Positions 38,058-47,584 of a stretch of DNA of 64,000 nucleotides are shown one piece after another. The DNA comes from Halobacteroides halobius DSM 5150. Lineage in GTDB: Bacteria; Bacillota; Halanaerobiia; Halobacteroidales; Halobacteroidaceae. The stretch is taken from contig NC_019978.1 of the NCBI RefSeq assembly GCF_000328625.1, positions 310,001 through 374,000 on the forward strand, given 5' to 3'. The position numbers and the translations under genes were made by a program. The stretch's first letter is position 1. Each line of letters opens with the position of its first letter. The notes under the pieces were generated by a model. That model had not been told where the DNA came from, made no database searches, and saw only the letters and a list, made by a program, of their open reading frames with translations.

Positions 38058-38114
38058 TATGTATCAATAATATTTTACTTTTATAAAACAATTGTTAACA
38101 ATTTAAGTTAGAGG

Positions 38115-38143
38115 TTGACAGTACTCCAAGAGTATTATACAAT
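38115..38143 (+). promoter_or_regulatory. Sigma-A promoter of bioB
   Basis: TTGACA at 38115-38120 and TACAAT at 38138-38143 with a 17-base spacer. Confidence 0.8.
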
Positions 38144-38158
38144 TTAAACTACAATTTA

Positions 38159-38188
38159 TTGTAAACCTTAATATTTATTCGTTTACAT
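38159..38188. promoter_or_regulatory. Candidate BirA (biotin) operator
   Basis: TTGTAAAC (38159-38166), 14-base spacer, GTTTACAT (38181-38188). This resembles the TTGTAAACC/GGTTTACAA boxes bound by the biotin protein ligase repressor BirA, and it lies just downstream of the bioB promoter. Confidence 0.7.
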
Positions 38189-38217
38189 AAATAGAAAAAG
38201 AGGAATGGAGGCGGATT

Positions 38218-39186
38218 ATGTTAACTAAATTAAAGAAAAAAGTATTAGCAGGTGAAAAGATTACTAAAGAAGAAGCAATAAAGTTAGTTGAGTTAGAGGA
38301 AAGTAGAACTATGGAGTTATTAGCAGCAGCAAATCAGATTAAGAACCAGTTTATTGGTAAGAAAGTAGATTTATGTTCAATTGTAAATGCTAAATCAGGA
38401 AGCTGTTCAGAAGACTGTACCTTTTGTGCTCAATCTATTCATTATGATACAGGAGTAAGTAGTTATGATTTGTTAGATAGAAAAGATATTCTAGCTAGGG
38501 CCAAAGAAATAGGAGATAGTGGAGCAGAGCACTTTGGCATTGTAACTAGTGGTCGAGGAGTAGTTAGTGACCAAGAATTTGAGCAGATTTTAGAGACTAT
38601 GAAGACAATTAAGGAAGAAACAGAGTTAGAAGTCTGTGCTTCTTTGGGAACTTTAGATCAAAAGCGGGTTGAAAAGTTATCAGGCATAGGTTTAAAGAGG
38701 TATAATCATAATTTAGAAACTTCCAAAAGTCATTTTCCTGAGGTCTGTACTACACATAGTTATGAAGATAGAGTTAAGACTGTTAGATTTTTAAAGGATA
38801 GAGATATAGAGGTCTGTTGTGGTGGAATTATAGGATTAGGTGAAGACTTTGCAGATAGAGTAGAATTAGCTTTTACTTTACGAGAATTAGATGTTGATTC
38901 AGTACCAATTAATATCCTAAATCCAGTAGCAGGAACTCCTGTAGAGGATAATGAATCGGTACCGCCGAGGGAGGTTCTAAAGACAGCGGCTATTTTTAGA
39001 TTTACTTTACCTAATAAGGTAATTAAATTATGCGGGGGAAGAGAAGATAACTTACGTGACTTGCAATCCTTAAGTCTACTGTCAGGGATCAATGGATTAT
39101 TAACTGGTAACTATTTAACTACTGAAGGTAGAGCTGTAGAAGAAGATATTCAGATGATTCATGATCTAGGATTGACAGAAGAATAA
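38218..39186 (+). CDS. bioB: Biotin synthase BioB
   Basis: BioB inserts sulfur into dethiobiotin in a radical SAM reaction. The 322-residue protein has the cluster motif C63-x3-C67-x2-C70 (CSEDCTFC), the YNHNLETS motif, the CCGGIIGLGE segment and the ILNPVAGTPVED and FRFTLPN motifs. GGAGGCGG lies before ATG. The gene is alone, without bioA, bioD or bioF, so dethiobiotin may be imported or the other genes lie elsewhere. Confidence 0.97.
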   Translation: MLTKLKKKVLAGEKITKEEAIKLVELEESRTMELLAAANQIKNQFIGKKVDLCSIVNAKSGSCSEDCTFCAQSIHYDTGVSSYDLLDRKDILARAKEIGDSGAEHFGIVTSGRGVVSDQEFEQILETMKTIKEETELEVCASLGTLDQKRVEKLSGIGLKRYNHNLETSKSHFPEVCTTHSYEDRVKTVRFLKDRDIEVCCGGIIGLGEDFADRVELAFTLRELDVDSVPINILNPVAGTPVEDNESVPPREVLKTAAIFRFTLPNKVIKLCGGREDNLRDLQSLSLLSGINGLLTGNYLTTEGRAVEEDIQMIHDLGLTEE

Positions 39187-39198
39187 AGATTATTTTTT

Positions 39199-39227
39199 CC
39201 TTTTGCTGAGTAGCAAAGGGTTTTTTT
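39199..39227 (+). terminator. Terminator after bioB
   Basis: CCTTTTGCT pairs with AGCAAAGGG around GAGT, one wobble, then seven T. Confidence 0.88.
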
Positions 39228-39292
39228 GTGCAAATTAAAAAAGTAAAGATTTTAATTGGTTGATGTTGTAGTTTAAAGCTAAATATGTTATT

Positions 39293-39316
39293 ATTTAATT
39301 AGATATCTAATTAAAT
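39293..39316. promoter_or_regulatory. Perfect 24-bp palindrome before the nitroreductase gene
   Basis: The half-site ATTTAATTAGAT is followed by its exact reverse complement. It lies 15 bases before the nitroreductase start, typical of a MarR-family operator. The marR gene at the end of this cluster has TTTTAATTAG in its own upstream region, so the same regulator may bind both. Confidence 0.6.
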
Positions 39317-39331
39317 CAAAGGAGGTATAGA

Positions 39332-39850
39332 ATGAGTATTATCTTTGATAGAAGAAGTATTAGAAGTTATACTTCAGAGCCAGTTTCTGAAGAAGAGATA
39401 AAGTATTTATTACAAGCAGGAATGGCTGCTCCATCAGCTATGAATCAGCAACCATGGGAGTTTGTAGTAATTGATGATAGGGAAGTTTTAGATCAAATCC
39501 CAGAGTTTCATGACTATGCCCAGATGGTTAAAGAAGCTCCAGTGGTAATTGCTGTCTGTGGTAATCAGGAAGATTTAAAGTTTGATGATCCAGAAGCAGC
39601 TAAAAATTATATGTTACAAGATTGCTCGGCAGCTACGCAAAATATTTTATTAGCTGCTGAAGAACAGGGATTAGGTTCTGTTTGGTTAGGAGTTTATCCT
39701 CGAAAAAAGAGACGAAAAGATGTAAAGAAGTTGCTAAACTTACCAGATAAGGTTGTACCTATTTCTCTAGTAGTTATTGGGCATACTAATGAAGAGAAAG
39801 AAGTCAATGATAGATATTTAGAAGAGAAAGTACATAGAAATCAGTTTTGA
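39332..39850 (+). CDS. Nitroreductase family flavoprotein
   Basis: A 172-residue FMN-dependent oxidoreductase of the nitroreductase family. It shows the N-terminal RRSIRSYTSEPVSEEEI, AAPSAMNQQPWEFVVI for FMN binding and the GLGSVWLGVYP motif. The natural substrate is unknown; such enzymes reduce nitro groups, quinones or flavins. AAAGGAGG precedes ATG. It begins a cluster of redox genes. Confidence 0.92.
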   Translation: MSIIFDRRSIRSYTSEPVSEEEIKYLLQAGMAAPSAMNQQPWEFVVIDDREVLDQIPEFHDYAQMVKEAPVVIAVCGNQEDLKFDDPEAAKNYMLQDCSAATQNILLAAEEQGLGSVWLGVYPRKKRRKDVKKLLNLPDKVVPISLVVIGHTNEEKEVNDRYLEEKVHRNQF

Positions 39851-39997
39851 GTTTTGAGTAGTGAGTGTGAGTTATGAGTAAATTGATTAAAAATTATGTA
39901 AGAATTTGTTTTAAACTACTGGATTAATAGGTTTTGAACTTTAATTGTACATTGTGAATTGTCAATTTTAAATTATATTAAAACTGGAGGGGTTTAA
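39851..39997 (+). other. Intergenic stretch with short degenerate direct repeats
   Basis: The first part repeats GAGTT/GTGAGT/ATGAGT words (39847-39880) and the second has AATTGTACATTGTGAATTG and GTCAATTTTAAATT words. Similar TTATGAGTTGTGAGTTATA and TTAAATTGTCAATTAGC words occur at 41412-41435 and 41515-41535. I see no gene or promoter. Confidence 0.4.
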
Positions 39998-40189
39998 ATG
40001 CCAATTATTAATCTTAACGGGCCAAAGTTAAGCACAGCCAAAAAGAAGGAGCTAGTCAAAAGGTTCACTGAGGTAGCTAGTGAAGTAATAGAGCTTCCTG
40101 AAGAAGCTATTATAGTTGAAATTAATGAGATGCCACCTGAAAATGTTGGAGTCGGAGGAGAACTATTATCAGAAAAAGAAGATAAGTAA
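39998..40189 (+). CDS. 4-oxalocrotonate tautomerase family protein
   Basis: A 63-residue enzyme of the tautomerase superfamily. After removal of Met the catalytic Pro1 is N-terminal (PIINLNGPKLSTAKKKELV). The spacing and the EINEMPPENVGVGGELL end match the family. The substrate is unknown. GGAGGGG precedes ATG. It may help detoxify unsaturated compounds together with the neighbouring nitroreductase, which is inference. Confidence 0.88.
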   Translation: MPIINLNGPKLSTAKKKELVKRFTEVASEVIELPEEAIIVEINEMPPENVGVGGELLSEKEDK

Positions 40190-40197
40190 CTTTTAGG

Positions 40198-40253
40198 TTG
40201 AGGCTAAGGTCAACTATAAAGTCTAGAGAGTTTGGTCTAGGCCTTAGTCTTAA
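40198..40253 (+). terminator. Imperfect hairpin after the tautomerase gene
   Basis: TTGAGGCTAAGGTC (40198-40211) faces GGCCTTAGTCTTAA (40240-40253). The stem is imperfect and the T-tract poor, so termination is uncertain; similar GGCTAAGGC words recur in this region. Confidence 0.45.
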
Positions 40254-40300
40254 TCTTCACCTTGATAAATAATTTTAAGCCATATAAGGGGGATTAAGTA

Positions 40301-41410
40301 ATGACTAGTGATGTATATTATTCTAATATGAGGACTAGAGATAAAAAGAATAATCTGGTTAATAAGTTATCAAGATTATTTAAGAAAGCTGGATTTGAGG
40401 GAATGATCGATAAGGATGATTTATGGGCAATTAAGATTCATTTTGGTGAAAAAGGAGGCAATGCCTTTATTCGTCCTATGTTTGCCCGAAGGATGGTTAA
40501 AGAAATTAAAGAGCAAGCAGGAAGTCCATTTCTAACTGATGCTAATACTTTATATTCTGGAGCTCGATCTAATGCTGTTGATCATTTAAATACAGCTATT
40601 GCTAATGGCTTTGGTTATTCTACAGTATTAGCCCCATTGGTTATTGCTGATGGACTTAATGGTAAAAACTTTACTGAAGTTGAGATTGATGGAGAACATT
40701 TTGATTTTGTTAAAATTGGCTCTGAAGCTATGCAGGCTGATGGAATGATTAGTATGGCCCACTTTAAAGGACATGAATTAACTGGTTTTGGTGGAGCTAT
40801 TAAAAATGTAGGTATGGGACTTGGTAGTCGTAGTGGTAAACAAATGATGCATACGGTAGTAGAACCGCAGGTTAATATTGAAGATTGTATTGCTTGTGGT
40901 AAGTGTGCAGAGTGGTGTGCTCATGATGCTATTGTTGTTGAAGAATTTAGTGAGATTAACTTAGACGAATGTGTTGGCTGTGGTGAATGTTTGGTTAGTT
41001 GTCCTGTTAATGTTATTTCTACTGCAGGTAAAAAGGATGCTCCTGTTGGAGTTCAAGAGAGAATGGCAGAGTTTACTTTAGGGGCAATTAAAGGTAAAGA
41101 GGAAAAAATGGGATATATAAATTTTGTAATGGATGTATCTCCTCTTTGTGATTGTACGCCATGGTCTGACCAACCAATTGTAAGTGATATAGGTATTTTA
41201 GCTTCTAAAGATCCTGTTGCTTTAGATCAAGCTTGTGCTGATTTAGTTAATCAACAGCCTGGTAATAAACATAGTGCTTTAGAGTGCAATTATGAACCAG
41301 GTGAAGATAAGTTTAGAGGGGTTCATCCAGATGTTGATTGGGAAGCACAATTGGTGCATGGAGAAAAAATAGGTTTAGGAACTAGAGAATATAATTTAAT
41401 TGAAGTATAG
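40301..41410 (+). CDS. DUF362 iron-sulfur protein
   Basis: A 369-residue protein with a DUF362 domain (IKIHFGEKGGNAFIRPMFARRMV, HFKGHELTGFGGAIKNVGMG in parts) and two inserted [4Fe-4S] ferredoxin motifs at about 197-240 (CIACGKCAEWC, CVGCGECLVSC). The role of this family is unknown, but it is common in anaerobes and likely takes part in electron transfer. GGGGG lies before ATG. It sits in the redox cluster between a tautomerase and a flavin reductase. Confidence 0.9.
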   Translation: MTSDVYYSNMRTRDKKNNLVNKLSRLFKKAGFEGMIDKDDLWAIKIHFGEKGGNAFIRPMFARRMVKEIKEQAGSPFLTDANTLYSGARSNAVDHLNTAIANGFGYSTVLAPLVIADGLNGKNFTEVEIDGEHFDFVKIGSEAMQADGMISMAHFKGHELTGFGGAIKNVGMGLGSRSGKQMMHTVVEPQVNIEDCIACGKCAEWCAHDAIVVEEFSEINLDECVGCGECLVSCPVNVISTAGKKDAPVGVQERMAEFTLGAIKGKEEKMGYINFVMDVSPLCDCTPWSDQPIVSDIGILASKDPVALDQACADLVNQQPGNKHSALECNYEPGEDKFRGVHPDVDWEAQLVHGEKIGLGTREYNLIEV

Positions 41411-41560
41411 TAGTTATGAGTTGTGAGTTATAAAATTGATATCTAGACCATATAATTGTAATGGTTTACTTAAGGCTAGACTTAAACTAAGTGGTTAGAT
41501 ATCTACTATTTGATTTAAATTGTCAATTAGCAGTTGTAAATTATTAAAAGGAGGGAGAGT

Positions 41561-42067
41561 ATGAAAGAGGTATCTTATGATCAGTATATGCAAGAAGCTA
41601 CTGAAGCTTTAGCTAAGGGTGCTTTTTTAACTGTGCAAGCAAATGATGAAGTTAATACAATGACCATTGGTTGGGGAAGTATTGGCTATATTTGGGGCCA
41701 ACCTGTTTTTATGGTTATGGTCAGAGGTTCCCGCTATACTTATCAATTAATTGAAAATAGTGATGAATTTACGGTTAGTATTCCTTTACAAGGAAAGATG
41801 AAAGAAGAACTAAGTTTCTGTGGTAGTAAATCCGGTAGAGATTATGATAAATTCGCAGAGTGTGATTTAACTGCTTTAGAAGGAAAAGAAGTAGATACTC
41901 CAGTAATTGATGGTTGTGATCTACATTATGAATGTAAGATAAAATTCAAACAACCAATGGATAAAGAAAATTTAGATCAAGTAGTTGATGAAGAGTGGTA
42001 TGCTCAGGAAGGTTATCATACTCTTTATTTTGGTGAAATTGTGACTTGCTATACAGATAATGAGTAG
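41561..42067 (+). CDS. Flavin reductase-like domain protein
   Basis: A 168-residue protein of the FMN-binding split-barrel flavin reductase family (MTIGWGSIGYIWGQPVFMVMVRGSRYTYQLIE in parts, FTVSIPL, CGSKSGRDYDKF). Members bind FMN and act as flavin or NAD(P)H-dependent reductases or as electron-transfer flavoproteins. GGAGGGAG lies before ATG. It ends the redox cluster and is separated from marR by a shared terminator. Confidence 0.9.
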   Translation: MKEVSYDQYMQEATEALAKGAFLTVQANDEVNTMTIGWGSIGYIWGQPVFMVMVRGSRYTYQLIENSDEFTVSIPLQGKMKEELSFCGSKSGRDYDKFAECDLTALEGKEVDTPVIDGCDLHYECKIKFKQPMDKENLDQVVDEEWYAQEGYHTLYFGEIVTCYTDNE

Positions 42068-42072
42068 AAGAA

Positions 42073-42113
42073 AAAACCTTAGCTTAGGGAGTTAATCTTT
42101 AAGCTAAGGTTTT
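42073..42113. terminator. Bidirectional terminator between flavin reductase and marR
   Basis: AAAACCTTAGCTTA (42073-42086) pairs perfectly with TAAGCTAAGGTTTT (42100-42113) across a 13-base loop. Confidence 0.9.
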
Positions 42114-42552
42114 AATAATTATCTATCATTTTTTGTAGAGTATCAATACAATTTATTTTTTCCTCTTTACTTAATCCCTGGAATAACTGACGGTTAATTT
42201 TATCTCCTACCTCTAAAAAAGTATTTAATATTTCCTTACCTGTATCAGTCAACTCAATGCGATTACATCTTTTATCATCAGAGCAAGTTTTTCTAGTTAT
42301 ATAATCTTCTGTCTCTAATTTTTTTACTAAAACAGTTACTGTTGGTTTAGTTAGAGACAATTCATTAGCTAGATCACTCAAACGCAGGCACCCTTTTTCT
42401 TTTAATAGAAATAAAGCTTTTCCTTGAGTAGGATGCAAGTCAGCAATTTTATTTCTTTTGCACTCTTTTTTTATTTCTCTAGTTAAAGTTTTATTAAGCT
42501 GTGAAATAGTGATCGCCATATCTATAGAACAGATAGAGCAAAGTGATTTCAT
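42112..42552 (-). CDS. MarR family transcriptional regulator
   Basis: A 146-residue winged-helix repressor-type protein. The start is ATG 42552 (MKSLCSICSID), with GAAGGTG six bases upstream; a GTG at 42561 overlaps that site. The helix-turn-helix reads LRLSDLANELSLTKPTVTVLVKKLE, and the wing follows. Cysteines are unusually frequent: C5, C8, and CSDDKRC in the wing, so thiol-based redox sensing is possible. It converges with a cluster of redox enzymes whose first gene is preceded by a 24-bp palindrome, its most likely target. Confidence 0.9.
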   Translation of the reverse strand: MKSLCSICSIDMAITISQLNKTLTREIKKECKRNKIADLHPTQGKALFLLKEKGCLRLSDLANELSLTKPTVTVLVKKLETEDYITRKTCSDDKRCNRIELTDTGKEILNTFLEVGDKINRQLFQGLSKEEKINCIDTLQKMIDNY

Positions 42553-42778
42553 ATAATTCACCTTCTTTTAATTAGTCAATTTTAATTATATCATAAATTA
42601 AATAATAATTAAAAAATAAAAATTTTACGCTATTTTTAGAATAGTAATTTTTGTTTTTATAGATAAATTTGGATTTTGGTTGAAGATTGTAAGTTTATTT
42701 ATTGAATTGGTACACTTATTGAAAAATAGAGCTACAAAGGTTGACTCTACGACATGAAATTAATGATATAATTGTTAA

Positions 42779-44551
42779 ACTACTGTAAGTGATGGAGATG
42801 TTACAGTTAATTATAGTTATGATGAAATGAATCGAGTAGTAGATATTACTCGAAATTTAGATGAAGTAGGACAAGCTTGGAATACTCATTATGATTATAA
42901 TCACTATGGTGAATTAAAAAGTATAATTTATCCTTCTGATAATGTAGTAGATTATACTTATACATTAAGAGGGTTAATGGACAAAGTAATTTATAATGGA
43001 ACAGAGGTTGCTAATTATGATTATAATAAAAATGGAGCGATTGATAGTATAGCTTATGGTCATGAAACTATAACAAATGATTTCACTTATGATAATAGAC
43101 AAAGATTAACTAATATTTATGCTAAACAAAATAGTACTGGACAGAAAATTTTTGAACAGACCTATAATTATGATAATTTAGGTAATGTTACCAAGGAGAC
43201 TGGAACTTATGGAGGAGAAATGGGGTACCAATATGATGAAGTAGGTCGATTGAAGGCAATTGATTATCCTGGTAACAAGAGAAAATTGTTTGATTATGAT
43301 AAGATAGGTAATAGGAAGAAGTTAATTTACCAACATGGTTCTGGTGAAGATGATTATTACCAATACAAAGATATCTATAATAAAAATAATAATCAACTAA
43401 AAAATTATTCACTAAGTAAATACTCTCATTATAATTACACCTATAATGAAAATGGAAGTGTAACAAGTAAAAAATTAGTCCACGGTAAGATTGGTGATAA
43501 TGGAGAATTAATATCTGCAGGAGACCCTTTGCAAGAGACTACTTATAAGTATGACTTACGGAATCAACTACGACAGATAAATATTAATGGTCATCAGATT
43601 AACTTTAAGTATAATACTAAAGGTTGGCGGATTAAAAAGGATAATGGAATTAGGACAACTTATTATTTGTATGGTAAAGGACAGCAAGTATTGGAAGAAA
43701 GAGATAGAACTAATCAGTTAAATAGACTCTTTATTTATGGTCAGAATGGCAGGATTGCTAGTGTAAATGGAGAGGGAGAATTAAAGTATATAATCAGTGA
43801 TCAATTAGGTAGTACCTCTGTAATTACCGATGAAGAAGGAAATGAAGTTATGAGATATAAGTACAGTCCCTTTGGTAATTTAATTAAAAGTAAAGGTAAT
43901 ACTGAAGACAGTTATCGGTTTACAGGTAAAGAGTTTGATAGGATGACAGGATTATACTATTATGGTGCAAGATATTATGACCCGACAATTGGGAGATTTA
44001 TTAGTGAGGATCCGATTCAAGATGGATGGAATTGGTATGTGTATTGTAGAAATAATCCGTTGAAATATGTTGATCCTGATGGGTTGTGGACTATGAGATT
44101 AGGATTTAATGCGTTTTATGGAAGGATAGCTGGTGGTAACCTTGATTTTATGTTTGCAGTAGATGATAATTGGAATTTAGCTTTTATGTATGAAAAAAGT
44201 GCTGGAACTTCTATTAGTCCATCAGCAGCTACTGGGGGATTTTTTAATCTAGGATTACAAGGTTCTTTTTCTGCCAATGCTGATACGGTTTTTGACCATG
44301 AAGGAACATCTATTAATACTGGGTTTGGAGTAGGAGTAACTAAATTTTCGGGAGGATATGATACTACTATTTCACCAAAGAATGGTAGTATTACACATAA
44401 TTTTTCTCTCGGTATTGGAGGAGATACAACAGTATTACCTGCATCTTTTGAAACACATACATTTGTTGGGAAAACTCATATATTATGGTCTAAAAATTTA
44501 AAGGAAGAAGCTAAAAATATAGGTAAGAAGATAAAGAATTTTTTCTTTTAA
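42779..44551 (+). pseudogene. Rhs/YD-repeat protein, 5'-truncated, tip variant 1
   Basis: The frame is open from 42779 (TVSDGDVTVNYSYDEMNRVV), just after a stop, with no start codon, so the first ATG at 42827 is internal to a YD repeat. YD repeats (YDYNKNGAI, YDNLGNVTKETGTY) run to about 43900; the Rhs core ends at the signature RFISEDPIQDGWNWYVYCRN and DPDGL. The tip of about 155 residues (WTMRLGFNAFYGRIAGG... ending KKIKNFFF) has no recognisable toxin motif. It lacks the secretion N-terminus and looks like an orphan C-terminal module. The upstream 217 bases (42562-42778) are AT-rich and hold a repeat described in the findings. Confidence 0.8.
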
Positions 44552-44650
44552 AGAGACAAGGAAATACAGAATATAGATATAACTATCCTAATTCTAGATA
44601 TGATTATGAATATAGTAGCTACAATAATTATTAGATGGGGGGAGAAGAAA

Positions 44651-45523
44651 ATGGGTTTTAAAAAATATGAAATGGGTCGTTTTTATAAATTGTTTCATTA
44701 TTTTCTTAAGATATGGATTTTATTTGTGTTATCAGTTGTGTGGTTTATTGTTCTGACAGGAGAACCTAATTTAGATAATAGTATTTTTGTTTTTATTGAA
44801 GGAGCGATAATATCATTTATTGTTCATGTTATTGGTTTTTATTATATTTTTAAGGTACCAATTTCAATTTTAATCAAAGAAGATAAAATAAAGTTTAATC
44901 TTTTATTTGGGTGGGGTAAGGAATTTGATAAAGAAGATATTCATAAATGTAGTTTTTCGAAGAATTTTTTAGGTGAGGATATAAGGTTTCTAATAAAGGT
45001 AAAAGGAAAGATGATAAAATATAGAATTTTGGTTAAATGTTATAGTGAAAAAAATTATAAGAAACTTAAAGAGGAAATAACTAAATTAACGAAAAACATC
45101 AAAACTATAAACAGTAATAACAATGATTTAAAAAATATATCAAGTTTAGATTTAGAGTTAAATAATAAAATGGCTTATAAGATAATAATTTTATATTTTA
45201 TAGCTAGTTTGCCTTATTTTATAGTTAACTTTTACTTTAAAATGATTACATTAATTATAGTTGGGGTTATCTTTTCATTAACTATATTTTATTCTATATT
45301 TTCTCGAGTAGCAGATAAAGTAAAATTTATTAATGGAAATATTGTTTTTAAATCCATAATTAAAACTTATGAATTAAAAGAGTGTGATACTTTAATAAAG
45401 TTAACTAAATTTTTTAATAAAGATGTAATTATATTAATTAATGATAATTTTGGTTTTTTAAAGTATTTTTTGGTTTTTATTGAGGATGAAAATAAATTAG
45501 ATAAAATAAAAAATTCAAAATAA
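44651..45523 (+). CDS. Membrane protein following Rhs tip 1 (possible immunity protein)
   Basis: The 290-residue product starts at ATG 44651 after GGGGGGAG. It has about four hydrophobic helices: two near residues 15-70 and two near 185-230, with cytoplasmic, lysine-rich stretches between and after them. The pattern (two helices, PH-like strand region, two helices, strand region) resembles duplicated PH-domain membrane proteins. I do not recognise a family. Lying 99 bases after an Rhs tip, it occupies the usual position of a cognate immunity gene, which is inference. Confidence 0.6.
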   Translation: MGFKKYEMGRFYKLFHYFLKIWILFVLSVVWFIVLTGEPNLDNSIFVFIEGAIISFIVHVIGFYYIFKVPISILIKEDKIKFNLLFGWGKEFDKEDIHKCSFSKNFLGEDIRFLIKVKGKMIKYRILVKCYSEKNYKKLKEEITKLTKNIKTINSNNNDLKNISSLDLELNNKMAYKIIILYFIASLPYFIVNFYFKMITLIIVGVIFSLTIFYSIFSRVADKVKFINGNIVFKSIIKTYELKECDTLIKLTKFFNKDVIILINDNFGFLKYFLVFIEDENKLDKIKNSK

Positions 45524-45878
45524 TTTATTCAGATATAAGTTAGAGTGCATTGTTTCTGAACAATCAAGTATTTTTTGAAAATAATTTCATAGTCTCCAGT
45601 TAAGCAGCTTGTAATGAGATTTTCTATTTAGTCGCTTTCTTCTCTCAATTGTTTTTTGATGATTTTTTTATGCTTTTGCACTATCGTTGCATTGTTAAAA
45701 ACTATAAATTGACTAATTCAATGAAATTAAATTAGTACTCAAAAACTTAATGATAGTTAAATTTTTAAAAAACAATTTCATTTCAAAATAAAACTTTTAT
45801 CTTGTATTAAAAGTAAAATATAGGATATATTTCTGAACAAGATTCTATTTTACCTTAGGTTTTAAGCAATAAATTTTA
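45524..45878. other. Gap holding the left end of the IS4-family element
   Basis: The first 155 bases are AT-rich with no recognisable feature. The IS left terminal repeat begins at 45679, and the remainder to 45878 is its untranslated end. Confidence 0.6.
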
Positions 45879-47059
45879 TCAAGTACTATTAATCCATTTA
45901 TTCCAATGGAAATCGCTTTTTACAACTGACAAAATAGAATATTTTATCTTTCTAGTAAGTTTAAGTAATGTTCCTTGGAATCTAGACTCTTTCTTAAGTA
46001 ATTTTAGAATTAAAAATAAAATAACAGCACTATAAATTTGGGTTAAGACAGCATTTCTATTTTGCCCAAAAAATCTTTTTATCTTTAAATGTTGCTTAAT
46101 CCATTTAAAAAATAATTCTATTTGCCATCTCTTTTTATACAAATAGGCTATTACATGAGCTTCCAAATCAAAACGATTAGTTAGAATATCTATGATTTTA
46201 TCTTTTCCATTTCGATCAGTAGTTTTTACTCTAACTAGTCTTGTCTCATGTTTCATTCTAGTCTCTGAAGTATGGTCGCCTAGCATTACATCAGCGTCTA
46301 ATATAACATCTGCTTCTTTATCCTTAGAAGTTAGATCTAACGATCTGATGAGTTCAATTTTAGTGTTAGATTTTGCTCTAGTTACAAAGTAAATATCATT
46401 TTCTATAAATTCATCAAATATTTCTTTATCATGAATTACAGCATCACTTATTATTATATTTTCTGGAGCATTAGTATTTAAATCATATAGAGTATGAAGC
46501 TTAATTCCACCTTTAGTACTTCTAAAATTAGCCCAAGGAAATAATGATAAACATAAGCTTACTGTTGAAGAATCTAAAATTTTTACAGAACCAATTTCTT
46601 TTAATGCTTTTTTAGCCCTTTATTAGCTTTAAGCTTATCAAAGAGGTGTTGAAAAATCTCAAAGAAAATTTTATAAGTTCTATCTTTATTTTTTCGAGAT
46701 AACTGAGACTTACTTATCTTAGGTAATACTTTATTTAGTTGCTTATTATTCTTTAGATCCGAAACAAAATCTTCTAGACTTTCTTTTTTAGTAAGATGAA
46801 AGTAAAGTAAATATAACAAATGAACTTCTGTCTGTTGTTAGTTTATGAACCTTATAATCTGCATTATATTTATTAATTAAACCTTTTAGAAAATTTTTAT
46901 CAATAACATCTAGCAGTTTAGTTAAAAGTATGGTACAATAATTCATGATTTCAGCTCCTTTGGTTTCATGGATTTTGTACTGTGCAGGTACTTATCCATT
47001 TAATCAAAGGAGTTTTATTTTTTCAATAACTTTTTATAAAAAACGATGCAACGCTAGTG
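45679..47059 (-). mobile_element. IS4-family insertion sequence, degenerate
   Basis: The ends are CACTATCGTTGCAT at 45679-45692 and ATGCAACGCTAGTG at 47046-47059, inverted copies with one mismatch in 14, enclosing a reverse-strand IS4-type transposase gene with two frameshifts. I see no clear target duplication. The left end also occurs as a solo inverted copy at 57462-57549. Confidence 0.85.
45879..46946 (-). pseudogene. IS4-family transposase, two frameshifts
   Basis: From ATG 46946 (MNYCTILLTKLLDVID, with AAGGAG upstream) the protein reads in three frames. The first shift is near 46819 (after DRSSF) and the second near 46610 (at LKANKGLKK). The last frame holds the DDE transposase core: KILDSSTVSL, the DAVIHDKE region, and the YKKRWQIELFFKWIKQHL motif with the catalytic Glu. 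About 350 residues would be encoded if the frame were intact. It is probably inactive. Confidence 0.85.
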
Positions 47060-47074
47060 AGAAAGGATGATTTT

Positions 47075-47563
47075 ATGAATAAAAAACAAATAATAGTTTT
47101 AGTATTAATTGTTATGATAAGTTTAACAATTTATTTAACTTTAAATTATTCTATTAACAAAACTACAAGTATGAATAATAAAAAGATATATAGCAAGTTA
47201 AAGTTAGACAAATGTAATGGGATTTATATTGGAAATTTGTTTTATAGAAATAATGAAAAAATGAAAAAAAATTATGCCATAAAAGATAAGAAAAAAATTG
47301 AAAATATTTTAAAGTTTATTAGACATGCTAAAATTGAAATAAAAAATCATACCTTCAAAGCATATCCTCCAATTACACATCAGTTAAATTTTACTATTGA
47401 GGGTAGAATGAATACCATATTTGCTAGATATTCACTAGAAACAAATCAATTATTAATACTTGATGAGGAATTTCCTGATGATATTGATAAGTCAGGGTTA
47501 TTTGGTAAGATGATTATATTTAAATTAGACAGTAAATTTAAAGAAAGTATAAAGAAAAATTGA
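47075..47563 (+). CDS. Small membrane-anchored protein, unrecognised
   Basis: A 162-residue protein with one N-terminal hydrophobic segment (IIVLVLIVMISLTIYLTL) and a soluble remainder (SKLKLDKCNGIYIGNLFYRN ... DIDKSGLFGKMIIFKLDSKF). I start at ATG 47075 with GAAAGGATG upstream. The AT-rich gene lies directly after the IS element and before a degenerate paralog. A role as an Rhs immunity protein is possible but unproven. Confidence 0.55.
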   Translation: MNKKQIIVLVLIVMISLTIYLTLNYSINKTTSMNNKKIYSKLKLDKCNGIYIGNLFYRNNEKMKKNYAIKDKKKIENILKFIRHAKIEIKNHTFKAYPPITHQLNFTIEGRMNTIFARYSLETNQLLILDEEFPDDIDKSGLFGKMIIFKLDSKFKESIKKN

Positions 47564-47584
47564 TAGTATTTTAAATTTAATTAA

